A stretch of 64,000 bases of DNA from Streptomyces sp. NBC_00286. Lineage in GTDB: Bacteria; Actinomycetota; Actinomycetes; Streptomycetales; Streptomycetaceae. The number at the start of each line of letters is the position of its first letter. Position 1 is the stretch's first letter. Under the pieces are notes generated by a model. That model worked only from the letters and a program-made list of their open reading frames with translations, searched no databases and was not told where the DNA came from. A program made the position numbers and the translations under genes. Where the stretch lies: NCBI RefSeq assembly GCF_036173125.1, contig NZ_CP108054.1, positions 7,345,001 through 7,409,000 on the forward strand. The letters are read 5' to 3'. Positions 8,286-16,835 of the stretch are shown here, piece by piece.

Positions 8286-9740
8286 TCAGGCCGAGTGGCC
8301 CCGCTCCTCGCGGATCTGGGCCACCACCCGGGACACCGTCCGCCGTACGGCTTCCGTCTCGGTCAGGAAGTGCCAGTAGTCGGGGTGCCGCCCCTCCAGG
8401 GTGGCGACGGCCCGCTCAAGGCGGGCCACCGAGTCGTCGAGGGGGCGGGCGTGACGCGGGTCGGGGGTGTGACGGCCTGCCATCGCCAGTCGCTGGGCGT
8501 CGCGGATCGCGAAGCGTGTGCGGTCGATCTCGCGCTGGGGGTCCTTCTGCACCTCGTTCAGCCGCCGCAGGCGGTCGCCGGCCGCGGAGACGGCCTCGTC
8601 GGTCGTGTTCAGCAGCGCCCGCACCGTGGACAGCAGCGCCGTCGCGTCCGCCCAGCGCTGCTCGTCGCGCGCGGCCTTGGCCTCCGTCAGCTTCGCCTCG
8701 GCCTGCCGTACGGTCTCGGCGGCCTGGTCCGGTACGTGCTGAAGGTCCTGCCAGCAGGCGGCCGTGAAGCGGCGCCGCAACTCGCTCAGCACGGGATCCA
8801 CCTGCCCGGAGCGGGTGGTCAGAGCCTGGGCGCGGGTCCGTAGCGAGACCAGGCGGCGGTCGATCTCGGCGGCCCGTTCCGGCAGGCGCTCGGCCTCCGT
8901 GCGTACCGCCTCGGCGTCGCGGGCGACCCGGTCGGCGCGCTCCAGTGTCTCCGGGACGCCGTGCTGCCCGGCGCCCTGATTCAGCTTGGTCAGCTCGGGG
9001 CCGAGGGCGGCGAGACGGGCGGCCAGGTCGTCGGCCTTGAGGCCTGAGCCCCGTACGGCATCCAGGGCGTTCGAGGCGGCGAGCAGGGCCTGGCGGGCGC
9101 GTTCGACGGCGGGGGCGAGCCGGGCCAGCTGGGTCTCGGCCTTGCCGAGCAGCGGGCCGAGCCCGTCGGTGAAACGGTCCAGCTCCTGCTTGACGCGGGA
9201 CAGCTCGTCCTTGGCCTTGGTCAGCTCCGTACGCGCGCGGGCCGCGACGGAGGCCTCCAGGTCGTCGCGGTCGAGGTCGTGGGCGTCGACCGCGTTGATG
9301 TACGTATGGCTGACCTCGTCGATACGACGACCCAGCGCGTCGAAGTCGGCGACCGCGCGCCGGGCGGCGGGGGAGTCGTCGACGGCCGTGATGGTCTCGA
9401 TCGAGATGCGCAGATCGCGCTGCGCGGTGTCGAGTTCGTAGAAGGCGGCCGCGGCGGCGTCCTTGGCCGCCTGCGCCTCGGCCCGCTGGCTCTCGGAACG
9501 GCCGCCGAACCACCGCCGCGTCCCGCCGCCGGTGAACGCGGCGGGGAGCGTCAGCGCGAGCAGCGGAAGCGGAAGGAGGACCAGGGTCAACAGGTCACGG
9601 GCGGCGCCCCCGCGCCTCGTACCCCTGTCGGCCCTCCCGGACTTCCCGGCCCTCGTTGCCCTCAAATTGGCACGGTTGCGAGGTAGTTGCTGTGCCCATG
9701 GCACAAACGGCGTGTACGGCTGTGAAGGTGTCGCCGTCAC
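8286..9740 (-). CDS. Conserved coiled-coil protein with one membrane helix
   Basis: 484 residues from a GTG at 9740 with GAGAGGG just upstream. Residues 1-48 are basic and cytoplasmic-looking, 50-70 form one hydrophobic helix (LLTLVLLPLPLLALTLP), and about 85-470 are almost entirely alpha-helical and rich in Ala, Arg, Glu and Leu in a coiled-coil pattern. There are no catalytic motifs I recognise. The layout suggests a membrane-anchored structural or scaffold protein. It is known to me only as an uncharacterised actinobacterial type. The next gene upstream is the DUF4097 lipoprotein in the same direction, 75 bp away. Confidence 0.7.
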   Translation of the reverse strand: MTATPSQPYTPFVPWAQQLPRNRANLRATRAGKSGRADRGTRRGGAARDLLTLVLLPLPLLALTLPAAFTGGGTRRWFGGRSESQRAEAQAAKDAAAAAFYELDTAQRDLRISIETITAVDDSPAARRAVADFDALGRRIDEVSHTYINAVDAHDLDRDDLEASVAARARTELTKAKDELSRVKQELDRFTDGLGPLLGKAETQLARLAPAVERARQALLAASNALDAVRGSGLKADDLAARLAALGPELTKLNQGAGQHGVPETLERADRVARDAEAVRTEAERLPERAAEIDRRLVSLRTRAQALTTRSGQVDPVLSELRRRFTAACWQDLQHVPDQAAETVRQAEAKLTEAKAARDEQRWADATALLSTVRALLNTTDEAVSAAGDRLRRLNEVQKDPQREIDRTRFAIRDAQRLAMAGRHTPDPRHARPLDDSVARLERAVATLEGRHPDYWHFLTETEAVRRTVSRVVAQIREERGHSA

Positions 9741-9814
9741 ATCCCTCTCCCGTGCTGTGGTCCACCCTGCCCGGTGTCATTCTCCCACCAGGTAGGGACG
9801 AACACACGGCCCGG

Positions 9815-10582
9815 TTAGTTCGCCGTACGCACCGTGACTTTCCCGTCCCGTGTCTCGGCGGACACCTCGTGCGCGCTGCGCTCGTCGCGGGGCACGGACA
9901 CATCGACGCTTCCGTCGCCGGTCTTGGCCTTCACCCGGTACGTCGCCTCCGCGGGCAGTTCGATCGTGACGGAGCCGTCCTGGCTGCTCGAGGCGACCCG
10001 GTCCGGCACGGCGGCGAGGCCGAGCCGCACGGAACCGTCCTGGGTGTGGACGTCCACGCGCCGGGAGCCGACGTCGGTCGCGGTGACCGAACCGTCGCCG
10101 GTGTGCAGGGTCAGCGGCCCGCTGGAGTCCTCGACGCGTACGGAACCGTCGCCCGTGCGGACGTTCAGGGCCTCCTTGAAACCGCTCGCCCGTACGCTGC
10201 CGTCCCCGTCCTTCACGGTGACCGCGATGCCGCGCGGCACCTCGATCCGGTGTTTGGCCGAGCAGCCGGCGACCACGCCCGAGCACTTCATCCGCAGCGT
10301 GAGCCTGTCGTCCTCCATCGCCCAGGTCACCTTGGGGTCCCCGCCGACGACGACGCTGCCCTGGAACCACCGGGTGACCTTCACCTCGTCGACATCGGCG
10401 GCGACCAGTTCGAGTGCGGAGTCGTCGGAGTCGACGGTCAGCGTCCTGCCCTCGAGCGCGAACGAACGGTGCTCGGGTTCCTTGTCGTCTCCCGCGTCGG
10501 CGCCGCACCCGGCGGCAAAGAGGGTGACGGCGGCGACGGCCGCGCTGGCCACGACTGCGGAACGGCGGATACGTACGGTCAT
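9815..10582 (-). CDS. DUF4097-type beta-repeat lipoprotein
   Basis: 255 residues. The N-terminal signal MTVRIRRSAVVASAAVAAVTLFAAGC ends in a lipobox, so the mature protein should be lipid-anchored at Cys26. The rest is a right-handed beta-type repeat with at least six copies of a (G/Q)DGSV turn (KDGDGSVRASG, RTGDGSVRVED, HTGDGSVTATD, HTQDGSVRLGL, SSQDGSVTIEL, KTGDGSVDVSV) and a degenerate DGKV at the end. This pattern fits the DUF4097 / DUF4098 adhesin-like beta-helix family. The ligand is unknown. The upstream 230 bp hold the promoter region and then the tRNA-Val promoter on the other strand. Confidence 0.85.
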   Translation of the reverse strand: MTVRIRRSAVVASAAVAAVTLFAAGCGADAGDDKEPEHRSFALEGRTLTVDSDDSALELVAADVDEVKVTRWFQGSVVVGGDPKVTWAMEDDRLTLRMKCSGVVAGCSAKHRIEVPRGIAVTVKDGDGSVRASGFKEALNVRTGDGSVRVEDSSGPLTLHTGDGSVTATDVGSRRVDVHTQDGSVRLGLAAVPDRVASSSQDGSVTIELPAEATYRVKAKTGDGSVDVSVPRDERSAHEVSAETRDGKVTVRTAN

Positions 10583-10769
10583 GACGGGCTCCCCCTGGTG
10601 TCGGGCGCCCCGGCCGCGGACTTCGTGGACCTACGGCTGCTTGGGACGCTCTTCGACCGTACGGAGCGGGGGCCCTTGGCGGGATCCGGCCCGCTCCCGG
10701 ATCCCGGGTGGGGTAATCCCCCGCATCGCCGGGATCGGCACCCGATACGTCACGTCGCCCGATACGTGT

Positions 10770-10800
10770 TTGCCGGGCACTGCCCCTGGCAAGGTAGGCT
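10770..10800 (+). promoter_or_regulatory. Candidate promoter of tRNA-Val
   Basis: TTGCCG at 10770-10775 and TAGGCT at 10795-10800 are separated by 19 bases, and the -10-like hexamer ends 13 bases before the tRNA. The spacing is longer than ideal, but TAGGCT fits a Streptomyces housekeeping -10. Confidence 0.4.
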
Positions 10801-10813
10801 GTCGACTCATCCC

Positions 10814-10885
<72 letters not shown>

Positions 10886-10893
10886 CGTGTATG

Positions 10894-10928
10894 ACCAGCC
10901 AGGATGCCCATCGGGCAGCCTGGCTGGT
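10894..10928 (+). terminator. Hairpin terminator after tRNA-Val
   Basis: ACCAGCCAGG pairs with CCTGGCTGGT, with an A/G mismatch then a further TGCCC/GGGCA stem around loop ATC, giving a 16-position stem; TTCTTTG follows. Its place directly behind the tRNA supports a terminator. Confidence 0.85.
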
Positions 10929-10970
10929 TCTTTGTGTGCCTGGTTCTGTATGTGCGTCGTGTCGAAGGCG

Positions 10971-11399
10971 TCAGGCCTCTGCGCGGCCTCGTTGCGCGAG
11001 CTGCGCTTCCACTGCCTCAAGTCGCGCCAGAATCTCCGCGCAATGGCTCTCAAGTTGCACCAGTCGTCGGCCAAGTTCGCTGGCCGGCATCAGTCCGTCC
11101 GCTTCGGGGCCGGGGTCCAGGAAGTACGTATCCAAGTACTCGTCGTGAAGGTGTAGGCGTTCCGCGCGCCTGAGGTGGGCAATTGCTTCTCGCACCTCTG
11201 CTGGGGTCGCCCTGTACAGCTTTTGGAGCTCAGCTTCCGAAGGGAGGATGTCTCCGCACGTGTACCGGCCGTCCCTCAAGCCTTCCTTTACATGCCGCAT
11301 CAGGGCAAGGACGCTTGATGTCGATTCGTCGTCCGCGGTACGCCCCGGAAGCTGCACCGGCAGAACGTCCGGTGGCTTCGGGAACTTCCTTTCCGGCAT
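10971..11399 (-). CDS. Minimal GntR-type winged-helix regulator without effector domain
   Basis: 142 residues from the ATG at 11399; the longer ORF to 13040 is the shadow of the glycosidase-like gene. Residues about 28-85 give a GntR winged helix: an amphipathic first helix, GRYTCGDILPSEAELQKLYRATPAEVREAIAHLRRAERLHL. The helix-turn-helix is the PSEAELQKLY...EVREAI part. The C-terminal 45 residues (RRLVQLESHCAEILARLEAVEAQLAQ) look like a short coiled coil for dimerisation rather than a ligand pocket. It diverges from the Tat-exported gene at 11601 and may regulate it or itself; no ligand can be guessed. Confidence 0.78.
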   Translation of the reverse strand: MPERKFPKPPDVLPVQLPGRTADDESTSSVLALMRHVKEGLRDGRYTCGDILPSEAELQKLYRATPAEVREAIAHLRRAERLHLHDEYLDTYFLDPGPEADGLMPASELGRRLVQLESHCAEILARLEAVEAQLAQRGRAEA

Positions 11400-11600
11400 A
11401 TCTGGTGGCCTTTCGTCCGTAGAAGCAACAGTCCCAGCCGGAGTCTCTCGCGTACGCGCCCCAACGGGCACCCATGTCAAGGACGTTGACCTGCCCCGCA
11501 CGTGCCAGCACAATGAGCGCGCACCGCTTGAGAGCGCTCTCAAGCCCGGCACGCCCCCGCGCTCGAACCGTCCTGATCCGTACGTTTCCCAGGGAGAACC

Positions 11601-12992
11601 ATGACCGGCAGACAAACTCCGGCGTTCAGTCGTCGAACGCTCATCGGCGCCGGACTCGGTGTCGGAACCGCGGTGTTCGCCTCGGTCGGCTCCGGTGCGG
11701 CGCACGCCGCCGGAGGCTTGGGTGGTGGGAGTGCGGCCTCCCGGCGTCGGGGGCACGGCTTTCTCGCCGCCGCCATGGACGCGTACCCGGAGCACGGGAG
11801 CATTCGCCTGACCCAGAGCTACGCCGACCAGGCGGGTCTGTTCAGCACGGCGTTCACGTACGACAACGCTCTTACGATCCTGGCTCATCTCGCGGTGGGT
11901 ACCGGCGACGGGCGGGCCAGAGCCGTGGCGCTCGGCGACGCATTGCTCTATGCCCAGGCCCATGATCCGGCGTACGACGACGGTCGGCTGCGTCAGGCCT
12001 ACAACGTCGGGCCGTACACCTTCTTCGACGGTTCGCCGCAGCCGGACGGCTTTGTGCGGGCGGACGGCACCGCCAACGTCGGCACGCAGTTCGGGTTCAC
12101 GGGGACGGCGGTGGGTGACATGGCCTGGGCGGGCATCGCGCTGACTGCCCTTGCCCGCCGGACGGGGGCGCGCCGCTTCCTCGACGGGGCGGTGCGGATC
12201 GGTGCGTGGATCGAGCGGAACGGCCGTACCGACGAGCCTCTCGGCGGCTACAAGTTCGGGGTCAACGGGGCGAACGAGAAGCTGCCGTTCACCTCGACCG
12301 AGCACAACACCGACCTGGTCTGCCTCTTCGGACGGCTCGCCCGGCTCACCGGGGACCGGGTGTGGCTGGAGCGGCGGGCGAGGGCCGAAGCCTTCGTCAA
12401 GAAGATGTGGGAGCCGTCCGGCGGCTTCTTCTACACCGGCACCAACGACGGCGTCACGGTCAACAAGTCCCCGATCCCCGAGGACACCCAGACTTGGACC
12501 CATCTCGCCCTCGACGCCCGCAAGTACTCCCGCTCGCTGGACTGGGCAGCGGCCGAGCTGGCCGTCCTCGACCACGCCGACCGGCGGAACAGCACGGTGC
12601 CCGCGGGCCAGTCGTACGAGGGCGTCTCCTTCAGCTCCGCGAGCCTCGTGGCGAACGAGGACGCTCCGATCGCCGAGTTCCAGCCCAAGCCCGACAGGAA
12701 CGGCGTGTGGTTCGAGGGGACCGCCCACCTCGCGCTCGCCCTGCGGGACCGGCACGCCCCGGGTGACGAGGCGCGCGCCCGCCGTCTGATCGCCTCGATC
12801 GAACAGGCCCAGGAGCTGCTCGGCACCGGCCAGACCTTCGGCGACAAGGCGCTGCCCGAACGCTCCGGAGTCGTCTCGGCGAGCAGCCCGCTCGACACCG
12901 GATTCAGCTTCGGCTACTACCCGTACCGGCACGCGGGGGCGACCGCCTGGTACCTGCTGGCCGCGACGCGTACGAATCCCCTGCGGGCCTGA
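11601..12992 (+). CDS. Tat-exported glycosidase-like (alpha/alpha toroid) protein
   Basis: 463 residues. The N-terminus FSRRTLIGAGLGVGTAVFASV is a twin-arginine signal ending near AAHAA, so it is exported folded. The mature part has repeated helical hairpins with aromatic and acidic residues (QSYADQAGLFSTAFTYDNALTI, FTSTEHNTDLVCLFGRLARL, SSPLDTGFSFGYYPYRH), the pattern of six-hairpin glycosidase-like proteins that act on polysaccharides. A catalytic pair cannot be fixed by eye. Three short CCTCACGAGG repeats lie just past its 3' end. It diverges from the small GntR gene. Confidence 0.7.
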   Translation: MTGRQTPAFSRRTLIGAGLGVGTAVFASVGSGAAHAAGGLGGGSAASRRRGHGFLAAAMDAYPEHGSIRLTQSYADQAGLFSTAFTYDNALTILAHLAVGTGDGRARAVALGDALLYAQAHDPAYDDGRLRQAYNVGPYTFFDGSPQPDGFVRADGTANVGTQFGFTGTAVGDMAWAGIALTALARRTGARRFLDGAVRIGAWIERNGRTDEPLGGYKFGVNGANEKLPFTSTEHNTDLVCLFGRLARLTGDRVWLERRARAEAFVKKMWEPSGGFFYTGTNDGVTVNKSPIPEDTQTWTHLALDARKYSRSLDWAAAELAVLDHADRRNSTVPAGQSYEGVSFSSASLVANEDAPIAEFQPKPDRNGVWFEGTAHLALALRDRHAPGDEARARRLIASIEQAQELLGTGQTFGDKALPERSGVVSASSPLDTGFSFGYYPYRHAGATAWYLLAATRTNPLRA

Positions 12993-13078
12993 ACGCGCAC
13001 CAACCCCTTGCGAGCCTGAAAGCGCAGCCGCTCGCCGCACCTCGACGACCCTTGCCTCACGAGGGCCTCACGAGGGCC

Positions 13079-13426
13079 TCACGAGGACGGCGCCTCCCCC
13101 TCCGACTCCCGTACGTGCTTCAGGCGCATCCTCGCGTCCACCCGCTCCGGCCCCGTGACCTCGGCCCAGAAGCGGTGGCAGGTCACGAAGACGGCCAGTT
13201 CGCGCTCGCGCTGGCGGAGCTTCTCCACCTCGGCTTGTTCGTCGGCATTCCAGCCGGGCGAGGCGGGCAGCTCCACCTTGCGCCAGCCGTGGGCGTCGCT
13301 GATGCCCTCAATGGGCTCGACCGACCAGGGGAGCCGCTTCAGCAGGGCCAGCAGCTCGGCCCGGACCTGATGCAGCTCCTCCTGACCGGCCAGGAGGTCA
13401 CTCGGAAAGTCATAGGTCTCAGCCAC
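13079..13426 (-). CDS. Conserved hypothetical protein
   Basis: 115 residues beginning MAETYDFPSDLLAGQEELHQVRAEL. It is mostly helical, with a central WSVEPIEGI...GWRKVELPASPGWNADEQAEVEKLRQRERELAVFVTCHRFW segment rich in Trp and charged residues and no signal peptide or membrane helix. I do not recognise a family; similar small proteins occur in Streptomyces. The coding frame is supported by codon bias (G/C at third positions). It diverges from the GNAT gene at 13564. Confidence 0.65.
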   Translation of the reverse strand: MAETYDFPSDLLAGQEELHQVRAELLALLKRLPWSVEPIEGISDAHGWRKVELPASPGWNADEQAEVEKLRQRERELAVFVTCHRFWAEVTGPERVDARMRLKHVRESEGEAPSS

Positions 13427-13563
13427 GCGCCAATGCTACGCCTGTTCGAATTTGGGATGCGAGTTCCTTGGGGGACTTCACACGTACGGGTGCGGTCGGG
13501 TGCGAGTCCCCGCCGTCGAGGACTGAGCGGCGGCGCCCCGCGTGCCGTGGCATCGTGGGTTCC

Positions 13564-14136
13564 ATGGCCATCGAGGTTCGCCCGGCGTCGGTCTTCAAGG
13601 ATGTACGTGCTGTGGTCGGGCCCAAGTCGCCCACGGCTACCGTCTGTTGGTGTCTGAGCTATCGGATCCCGTCCAAGCTCAACAACGAGCTTCGAGGGCC
13701 GGCCCGCGGTGAGTACGTCGCCGAGTTGTGCCGCGCCGATCCGCCTCCGGGCGTGCTCGCCTACGACGGTGACGAGCCGGTCGGCTGGGCCGCCGTGGCG
13801 CCGCGCGCGGACACGTCCTTCGCGCGCAACCGCAAGATCCCGCACGTCGACGACCTGCCGGTGTGGTCGCTGTGGTGCATCCGCGTACGCCCCGGTCACC
13901 GGAAGCAGGGGATCTCGCACGCCCTCATCGCCGGCGCGGTCGAGTTCGCGCGCGCCCATGGAGCGCCGGTGATCGAGGCGTACCCGCTCGACAACGGTGA
14001 AGCCAAGGTCGACCTGACGATGGCGTACGCCGGAATCCGCAAGAACTTCGAACGCGCCGGGTTCGTCCACGCCGCCGACACCACCTCCGTGCTGGCCGGC
14101 CATCCACGGATCCTGATGCGGCTCGACCTGCGCTGA
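13564..14136 (+). CDS. GNAT family N-acetyltransferase
   Basis: 190 residues from the ATG at 13564. The acetyl-CoA core is seen as VGWAAVAPRADTSFAR, then WSLWCIRVRPGHRKQGISHALIAGAVEFARAHGAPVIEAYP, with the RxxxGxG-like loop degenerate at RKQGIS, and a late FERAGFVHAADT segment. The enzyme should acetylate an amine or amino group on an unknown substrate in the cytoplasm. It is followed 46 bp on by the SRPBCC gene in the same direction, which may be co-transcribed. Confidence 0.85.
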   Translation: MAIEVRPASVFKDVRAVVGPKSPTATVCWCLSYRIPSKLNNELRGPARGEYVAELCRADPPPGVLAYDGDEPVGWAAVAPRADTSFARNRKIPHVDDLPVWSLWCIRVRPGHRKQGISHALIAGAVEFARAHGAPVIEAYPLDNGEAKVDLTMAYAGIRKNFERAGFVHAADTTSVLAGHPRILMRLDLR

Positions 14137-14182
14137 CGAGTTCCCAACCCTCTGGAGAACGACCCACGGAAGGACCCGACAG

Positions 14183-14668
14183 ATGACCGTCACCAGCGTG
14201 GACAAGGACCTCGACCACCTGACCCTCACCCTGATCGCCGACTTCTCCGCACCCGTGGAGCGGGTGTGGCAGCTGTGGGCCGACCCGCGGCAGCTGGAGC
14301 GCTGGTGGGGTCCGCCGACCTATCCGGCGACCGTGGAGCAGCACGACCTCAGCCCCGGCGGGGACGTCAGTTACTTCATGACCAGCCCGGAGGGCGAGCG
14401 GCACCACGGCTGGTGGCGTGTCACCTCGGTCGATTCGCCTACGTCCCTGGAGTTCACCGACGGCTTCGCCGACCAGGAAGGCAAGCCGATCCCCGACCAG
14501 CCGACCAGCAATGTGCGGGTGCGGCTCACCGAGCGCGAGGGCGGCACCCGGATGGAGATGCGCTCGACCTTCGACTCCCGGGAACAGATGGAGCAGTTGG
14601 TGAACATGGGCGCGGTCGAGGGTCTGCAGGAGGCGGTCGGCCAGATCGACGGCATCCTCGCCGGCTGA
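14183..14668 (+). CDS. SRPBCC / AHSA1-like domain protein
   Basis: 161 residues. LIADFSAPVERVWQLWADPRQLERWWGPPTYPATVEQHDLSPGGDVSYFM is the classic start of the activator-of-Hsp90-ATPase-like START domain, with later WWRVTSVDSPTSLEF and RMEMRSTFDSREQMEQLVNMGAVEGLQEAV. These helix-grip folds bind hydrophobic ligands or act in stress responses; no specific ligand is known. It sits downstream of a GNAT gene and converges on the CDF gene. Confidence 0.88.
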   Translation: MTVTSVDKDLDHLTLTLIADFSAPVERVWQLWADPRQLERWWGPPTYPATVEQHDLSPGGDVSYFMTSPEGERHHGWWRVTSVDSPTSLEFTDGFADQEGKPIPDQPTSNVRVRLTEREGGTRMEMRSTFDSREQMEQLVNMGAVEGLQEAVGQIDGILAG

Positions 14669-14726
14669 CGATGCCTCGTCGTCGGTTGACTGCGGCTCGT
14701 CGGTTGTCGACGGGCCGATTCCGTCG

Positions 14727-15452
14727 TCAGGAGCAGCAGGCCTTGCCGGGCCCGCAGCCGCACCCGTCCGCCTCGGCGTTGGCGTCGGCCTCGGTTGGGT
14801 GCGCCGCCGCGGTGACGGGGGCAGCGCAGCAGCCCTTGCCCTGCCAGGCGTCGCGTCCCTCCCTTACCGCGATGGCGGCGATGACGAGGGCGGCGATCGG
14901 GTCCGCCCAGGACCAGCCGAGCGTGGCGTTGAGGACCAGGCCGAGCAGGAGGACGGCGGAGAGGTAGGTGCACAGCAGGGTCTGCTTGGAGTCGGCGACC
15001 GCGCTGGCGGAACCCAGTTCGCGGCCCGCGCGGCGCTGGGCGGCCGACAGGAAGGGCATGACCGCCAGGGAAAGGGCGGCGATCACGATGCCGGGTATGG
15101 AGCGTTCCGCCTCGCCGGTGCCGACCAGTGCGCGGACGGCGTCGATGGTGACGTAGAGGGCGAGGGCGAAGAAGGAGACGGCGATGATCCGCAGCGTCGT
15201 CCGCTCCCGCGCTTCGCGCAGGGCGTGGTCGCGGGCGGAGAACTGCCAGGCGACGGCGGCCGCGGAAGAGACCTCGATGACCGAGTCGAGGCCGAAACCG
15301 ATCAGTGCGGTGGAGGAGGCGAGGGTGCCGGCGGTGAGGGCGGCGATCGCCTCGATCACGTTGTAGATGATCGTCGCCGCGACCAGGAACCGTATGCGCT
15401 TCGCCAGCGCGTCACGGCGGGTCGGGGTGGGACCGAGGGATATCGCGGTCAT
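14727..15452 (-). CDS. Cation diffusion facilitator with Cys-rich tail, partner of CmtR-like sensor
   Basis: 241 residues from the ATG at 15452, one base after the regulator's stop; the ORF upstream to 15539 is inside the regulator gene. It has about six membrane helices, with the metal-site pattern SSTALIGFGLDSVIEVSS in an early helix and VADSKQTLLCTYLSAVLLLGLVLN...WADPIAAL later, typical for CDF efflux carriers. The usual second-helix histidine is replaced by Gly-Phe-Gly-Leu-Asp, seen in a Cys-linked subgroup. The C-terminus holds GKGCCAAP and DGCGCGPGKACCS, probably soft-metal ligands. With the upstream Cys-rich ArsR-type sensor it likely exports Cd(II), Pb(II) or similar ions. Confidence 0.86.
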   Translation of the reverse strand: MTAISLGPTPTRRDALAKRIRFLVAATIIYNVIEAIAALTAGTLASSTALIGFGLDSVIEVSSAAAVAWQFSARDHALREARERTTLRIIAVSFFALALYVTIDAVRALVGTGEAERSIPGIVIAALSLAVMPFLSAAQRRAGRELGSASAVADSKQTLLCTYLSAVLLLGLVLNATLGWSWADPIAALVIAAIAVREGRDAWQGKGCCAAPVTAAAHPTEADANAEADGCGCGPGKACCS

Positions 15453-15453
15453 C

Positions 15454-15795
15454 TCAGCAGCAGTCCTTTGCCTCTGCGTCCGGGCAGGTACGGTCGGTCT
15501 CCACGGCGACGACGGCGGTGCGCAGGTCGTCGAGTGCATGGCCGAGACGTTCGTCGGCGAGTTCGTAGCGAGCGCGGCGGCCTTCGGGGACTGCGACGAC
15601 CAGTCCGCAGTCGCGCAGGCAGGTCAGATGGTTCGACAGGCGCGTACGGGAGATGCCCAGGGCCTCGGCGAGCTCGGACGGGTAGGCGGGAGCATCGCGC
15701 AGCGCCAGCAGGAGGCGGCAGCGGATCGGGTCGGCGAGCGCGCGGCCGAAGCGGGCCAGCACCTCGATGTCGGAAGCAAGAGCAACGTTCAGCAC
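15454..15795 (-). CDS. CmtR-like ArsR/SmtB metal-sensing repressor
   Basis: 113 residues if the GTG at 15795 (LNVALASDIEVLARFGRAL follows) is the start; the ATG at 15849 would add 18 residues. The winged helix covers about 20-80 with recognition helix SRTRLSNHLTCLRDCGLV. Cys59 and Cys63 in this helix and Cys104 in TDRTC match the Cys57, Cys61 and Cys102 Cd/Pb ligands of mycobacterial CmtR; CC also ends the protein. When metal-free it should repress its own operon. The CDF exporter follows with one base between stop and start, so both are one operon. Confidence 0.88.
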   Translation of the reverse strand: MLNVALASDIEVLARFGRALADPIRCRLLLALRDAPAYPSELAEALGISRTRLSNHLTCLRDCGLVVAVPEGRRARYELADERLGHALDDLRTAVVAVETDRTCPDAEAKDCC

Positions 15796-15813
15796 ACCCA
15801 CGAACGTACAGGA

Positions 15814-15824
15814 AATCCTGGATT
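15814..15824 (-). promoter_or_regulatory. Short palindrome upstream of the CmtR-like gene
   Basis: AATCC-T-GGATT forms a perfect 11-base palindrome 18 bases upstream of the proposed GTG start. It is well placed for an autoregulatory operator of the ArsR-type repressor, but is shorter than usual for the family. Confidence 0.25.
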
Positions 15825-16008
15825 CAGCAAATCGTGGACAGTTGGCCAAGGGCTGTGGCTGTGCCTGCTTTTACTCATGTCGCGCGGGCTTCGGAAAAAA
15901 TCTCCGGGCAGTTGTCGATTCCGCCGTCGCCCGCTCGACGCAGAGGTGAGAGGCGGGGAGAAGCCCCGCCCTCGTCGCCAAGGCGACCAAGATGACCGAG
16001 GAGTCACC

Positions 16009-16365
16009 ATGCCGCGATTTCTGACGCTGGTTCGTGTCGAGGAGAACGACGTTCCTGTCGAGGGGATGGGTCCGGAGTTCGGGGAGCGTATGGGAGCGCT
16101 GCTCGAGGAGATCACCAAGGCCGGGGTCATGCTGGACACGGCCGGACTGCACCCGACGTCCGAGGGCACCCGGATCACCTGGACCGGCGGCAAGTTCAGC
16201 CAGGTCGACGGCCCGTTCACCGAGACCAAGGAAGTGATCGGCGGCTACTCCATCACTCAGTGCAAGGACAAGGCCGAGGCCATGGAGTGGGCCAAGCGCT
16301 TCCTCGAGATCCACCCGGCGGAGTTTACGGTCACGGTCGAGGTCCGCGAGATCGCCGAGGGCTGA
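16009..16365 (+). CDS. YciI-like (DGPF domain) protein
   Basis: 118 residues with GAGGAG before the ATG. The sequence has LDTAGLHPTSEGTRITWTGGKF followed by VDGPFTETKEVIGGYSI, the DGPF signature of YciI-related proteins, and the terminal EIHPAEF...EVREI strand. The family has a dimeric ferredoxin-like fold; in Streptomyces such genes often stand beside ECF sigma factors, but none is next to this one. Biochemical role is unknown. Confidence 0.9.
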   Translation: MPRFLTLVRVEENDVPVEGMGPEFGERMGALLEEITKAGVMLDTAGLHPTSEGTRITWTGGKFSQVDGPFTETKEVIGGYSITQCKDKAEAMEWAKRFLEIHPAEFTVTVEVREIAEG

Positions 16366-16454
16366 GCGACTCGGGCCGGTAGCGGCAGTACGCCTCCACA
16401 GGCGTACTGCCGCTACCGCCCCCACGATCCCCAGTCACGCGCGAGACTGGACCC

Positions 16455-16688
16455 ATGTGCCGAAGCATCAAGACTCTCCGCCCGCCCGTACTCCCCGAAG
16501 AGGCCACCGAGGACGACATCCGGGCCGCCGCTCTTCAATACGTCCGCAAGGTGTCCGGCTTCCGGGCCCCTGCCGCCCACAACCGTGAGGTGTTCGACCG
16601 GGCGGTCGACGCGATCACGGAGGCGACGGCCGAGCTGCTGGACGGGCTCGAGGTCCGGGGCCAGACGGCTGCACGCCGGGCCGGCTGA
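16455..16688 (+). CDS. DUF2277 family small protein
   Basis: 77 residues starting MCRSIKTLRPPVLPEEATEDDI and continuing AALQYVRKVSGFRAPAAHNREVFDRAV, which is the DUF2277 pattern nearly throughout. It is soluble and helical with no known activity. The 3' flank to 16836 carries a GTACGCACCCCGG-type tandem repeat. Confidence 0.9.
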   Translation: MCRSIKTLRPPVLPEEATEDDIRAAALQYVRKVSGFRAPAAHNREVFDRAVDAITEATAELLDGLEVRGQTAARRAG

Positions 16689-16716
16689 GTCCGTACCCAG
16701 CCCATACGCAACCCGT

Positions 16717-16810
16717 ACGCACCCCGGACGGGCCCCGAACGCACTCCGGACTGGCCCCGTACGCACCCCGGACTGGCCCCGTACGCACCCCGGACTGGCC
16801 CCGTACGCAG
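16717..16810. repeat. 22-bp tandem repeat
   Basis: Units beginning ACTGGCCCCGTACGCACC run at 16750, 16772 and 16794 with a 22-bp period, the first two identical and the third partial. Diverged units extend left to about 16717. It lies between the DUF2277 stop and the end of the second DedA gene and is not coding in the supported annotation. Confidence 0.9.
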
Positions 16811-16835
16811 CCCGCAGGGGCCGACCGCGTACGCC

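Noticed and set aside
11400..13040. N-terminal 547 codons of the long - frame that ends with the GntR protein
   Set aside because: This part is antisense to the Tat-exported gene; GntR homology starts only at the ATG at 11399.
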